A program made the position numbers and the translations under genes. From the NCBI GenBank assembly GCA_024138015.1, contig JAMXBB010000010.1, forward strand, positions 7,266,197 to 7,330,196: a stretch of 64,000 nucleotides of DNA, written 5' to 3'. Source of the stretch: Lumnitzera littorea (taxonomy: Eukaryota; Streptophyta; Magnoliopsida; Myrtales; Combretaceae). Positions 63,290 to 64,000 of the stretch are shown piece by piece. Position 1 is the first letter of the stretch, and each line of letters begins with the position of its first letter. A model generated the notes under the pieces. It saw nothing but the letters and a program-made list of their open reading frames with translations. It made no database searches and had not been told where the DNA came from.

Positions 63290-64000
63290 TAGATGAATAT
63301 CATATAAAAGACAAATACCTATTTCAAGGTAGTAAGTTGTATGTGCTGACCTATTCTCTAAGAGAGTTGTTGGTAAGAGAAGCACATAATAATGGGCTTT
63401 CTAGGCGTTTTGGAGAAAGGAAGAACTATGAACTACTAAATGTGAGGTTCTTTTAGCTTAAGATAAGATGCGATGTACACTGTGTGCTTGAGAGCTGTAC
63501 AATTTGTAAAAAGCTGAGCTGAGCAAGAGAGAGCTATACCTTTGCCCGTCCCAATTAAGCTATGGGTTGATTTGAGCATAGACTTTATCTTCAATTCACC
63601 TTGAGCTACCGAAGGCAAATACTCAATGATGGTCGTCGTAGATAGATTTAATAAGATATCATACTTTGTGCCCTATACTAAAACTAATGATACATCGGCT
63701 ATTACTTTTCTCTTTTTGCAAAGATTGTCCACTTGCATGGAGTGCTAAGAAGCATAGTATTAGATCAGGATCTAAAGTTCTCAAGCGATTTCTAGAAGAC
63801 TCTCTAATGTTTGATGGGAACTAAGTTACTACTCATCACTTCCTGCCATCCCCAAATCGATGGATAGACAGAGGTTATCAACCACACTTTAGGTTCATTA
63901 CTCTGAGTTATAATGGGAAAGAACTTATTTAATTGGGATATATGTTTAGCCGTGGTAGAATTTGCTTACAATAAAATAATACACGACACCATTAAGCATA
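63290..64000 (+). pseudogene. Gypsy integrase remnant, cut by the window end
   Basis: The zinc region reads YHIKDKYLFQGSKLYVLT, LLVREAHNNGLSRRFG and CTICKK (about 63298-63515). The catalytic core shows DFIFN (about 63580) and MMVVVDRFNK (about 63628). After a frame change come LDQDLKFSSDF (second Asp, about 63758) and HPQIDG..TEVINHTLG (Glu, about 63850), then FAYNK and the window edge. Integrase inserts the cDNA into the chromosome. Several stops are present; the C-terminal domain is out of view. Confidence 0.8.

Larger units (their letters stand above)
57682..64000 (+). mobile_element. Ty3/gypsy retrotransposon (chromovirus-like), truncated by the window edge
   Basis: LTR-like region, primer-binding site, then gag, protease, reverse transcriptase, RNase H and integrase in that order, which identifies Ty3/gypsy. 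The element runs off the right edge inside integrase; the rest of integrase and the 3' LTR lie beyond. The protease wording (GSCTNVAS) and gag pattern resemble chromoviruses, but the chromodomain that would prove this is not in view. Many stops and shifts: not autonomous. Confidence 0.8.

Overview
This is AT-rich plant nuclear DNA, most likely from a eudicot. Evidence: a CASP-like membrane protein gene with plant-type introns, plant LINE, Ty1/copia and Ty3/gypsy retrotransposons, hAT-type MITEs, long A/T tracts and TA/TG/GA microsatellites. Nothing bacterial or organellar is clearly present. Genes are sparse: one securely recognised gene runs off the left edge (CASP-like family 3A, last two exons, 131-1173), and a few exon-like blocks at 47.6-52.2 kb may belong to an unrecognised gene.

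Layout. 0-1.2 kb: 3' part of the CASP-like gene. 1.2-15.3 kb: non-coding DNA with a possible LTR remnant (about 4.1-4.95 kb) and an ACC/ATC-type low-complexity block (13.56-14.05 kb). 15365-17887: a solo LTR of a Tat/Ogre-like Ty3/gypsy element with a perfect 5-bp target-site duplication (TSD). 17.9-20.6 kb: no gene, but about 180 bp shared with a second place at 37.8 kb. 20.6-40.1 kb: one nested structure. A LINE of about 6.2 kb, flanked by a 17-bp TSD, was split near its 3' end by a Sirevirus-like copia element of about 13.2 kb. That element carries a degenerate envelope-like ORF after pol and was itself split by a 2.9-kb gypsy-type LTR. 43.0-45.2 kb: a decayed minus-strand LINE whose reverse transcriptase is interrupted by a 578-bp hAT-like MITE with a perfect 8-bp TSD. 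45.5-46.05 and about 48.69-49.49 kb: two copies of another MITE-like family. 47.66-52.23 kb: candidate exons. 54.73-55.25 kb: a second, diverged copy of the AT-rich MITE family. About 57.7-64.0 kb: LTR, primer-binding site and decayed gag-pol of a Ty3/gypsy element that continues past the right edge.

No retroelement here can make an intact polyprotein. All carry many in-frame stops and frameshifts, and several catalytic Asp codons have become Asn by G-to-A change, as expected from deamination of methylated cytosine in silenced transposons. The nesting gives a clear order of events: LINE first, copia into the LINE, LTR element into the copia.
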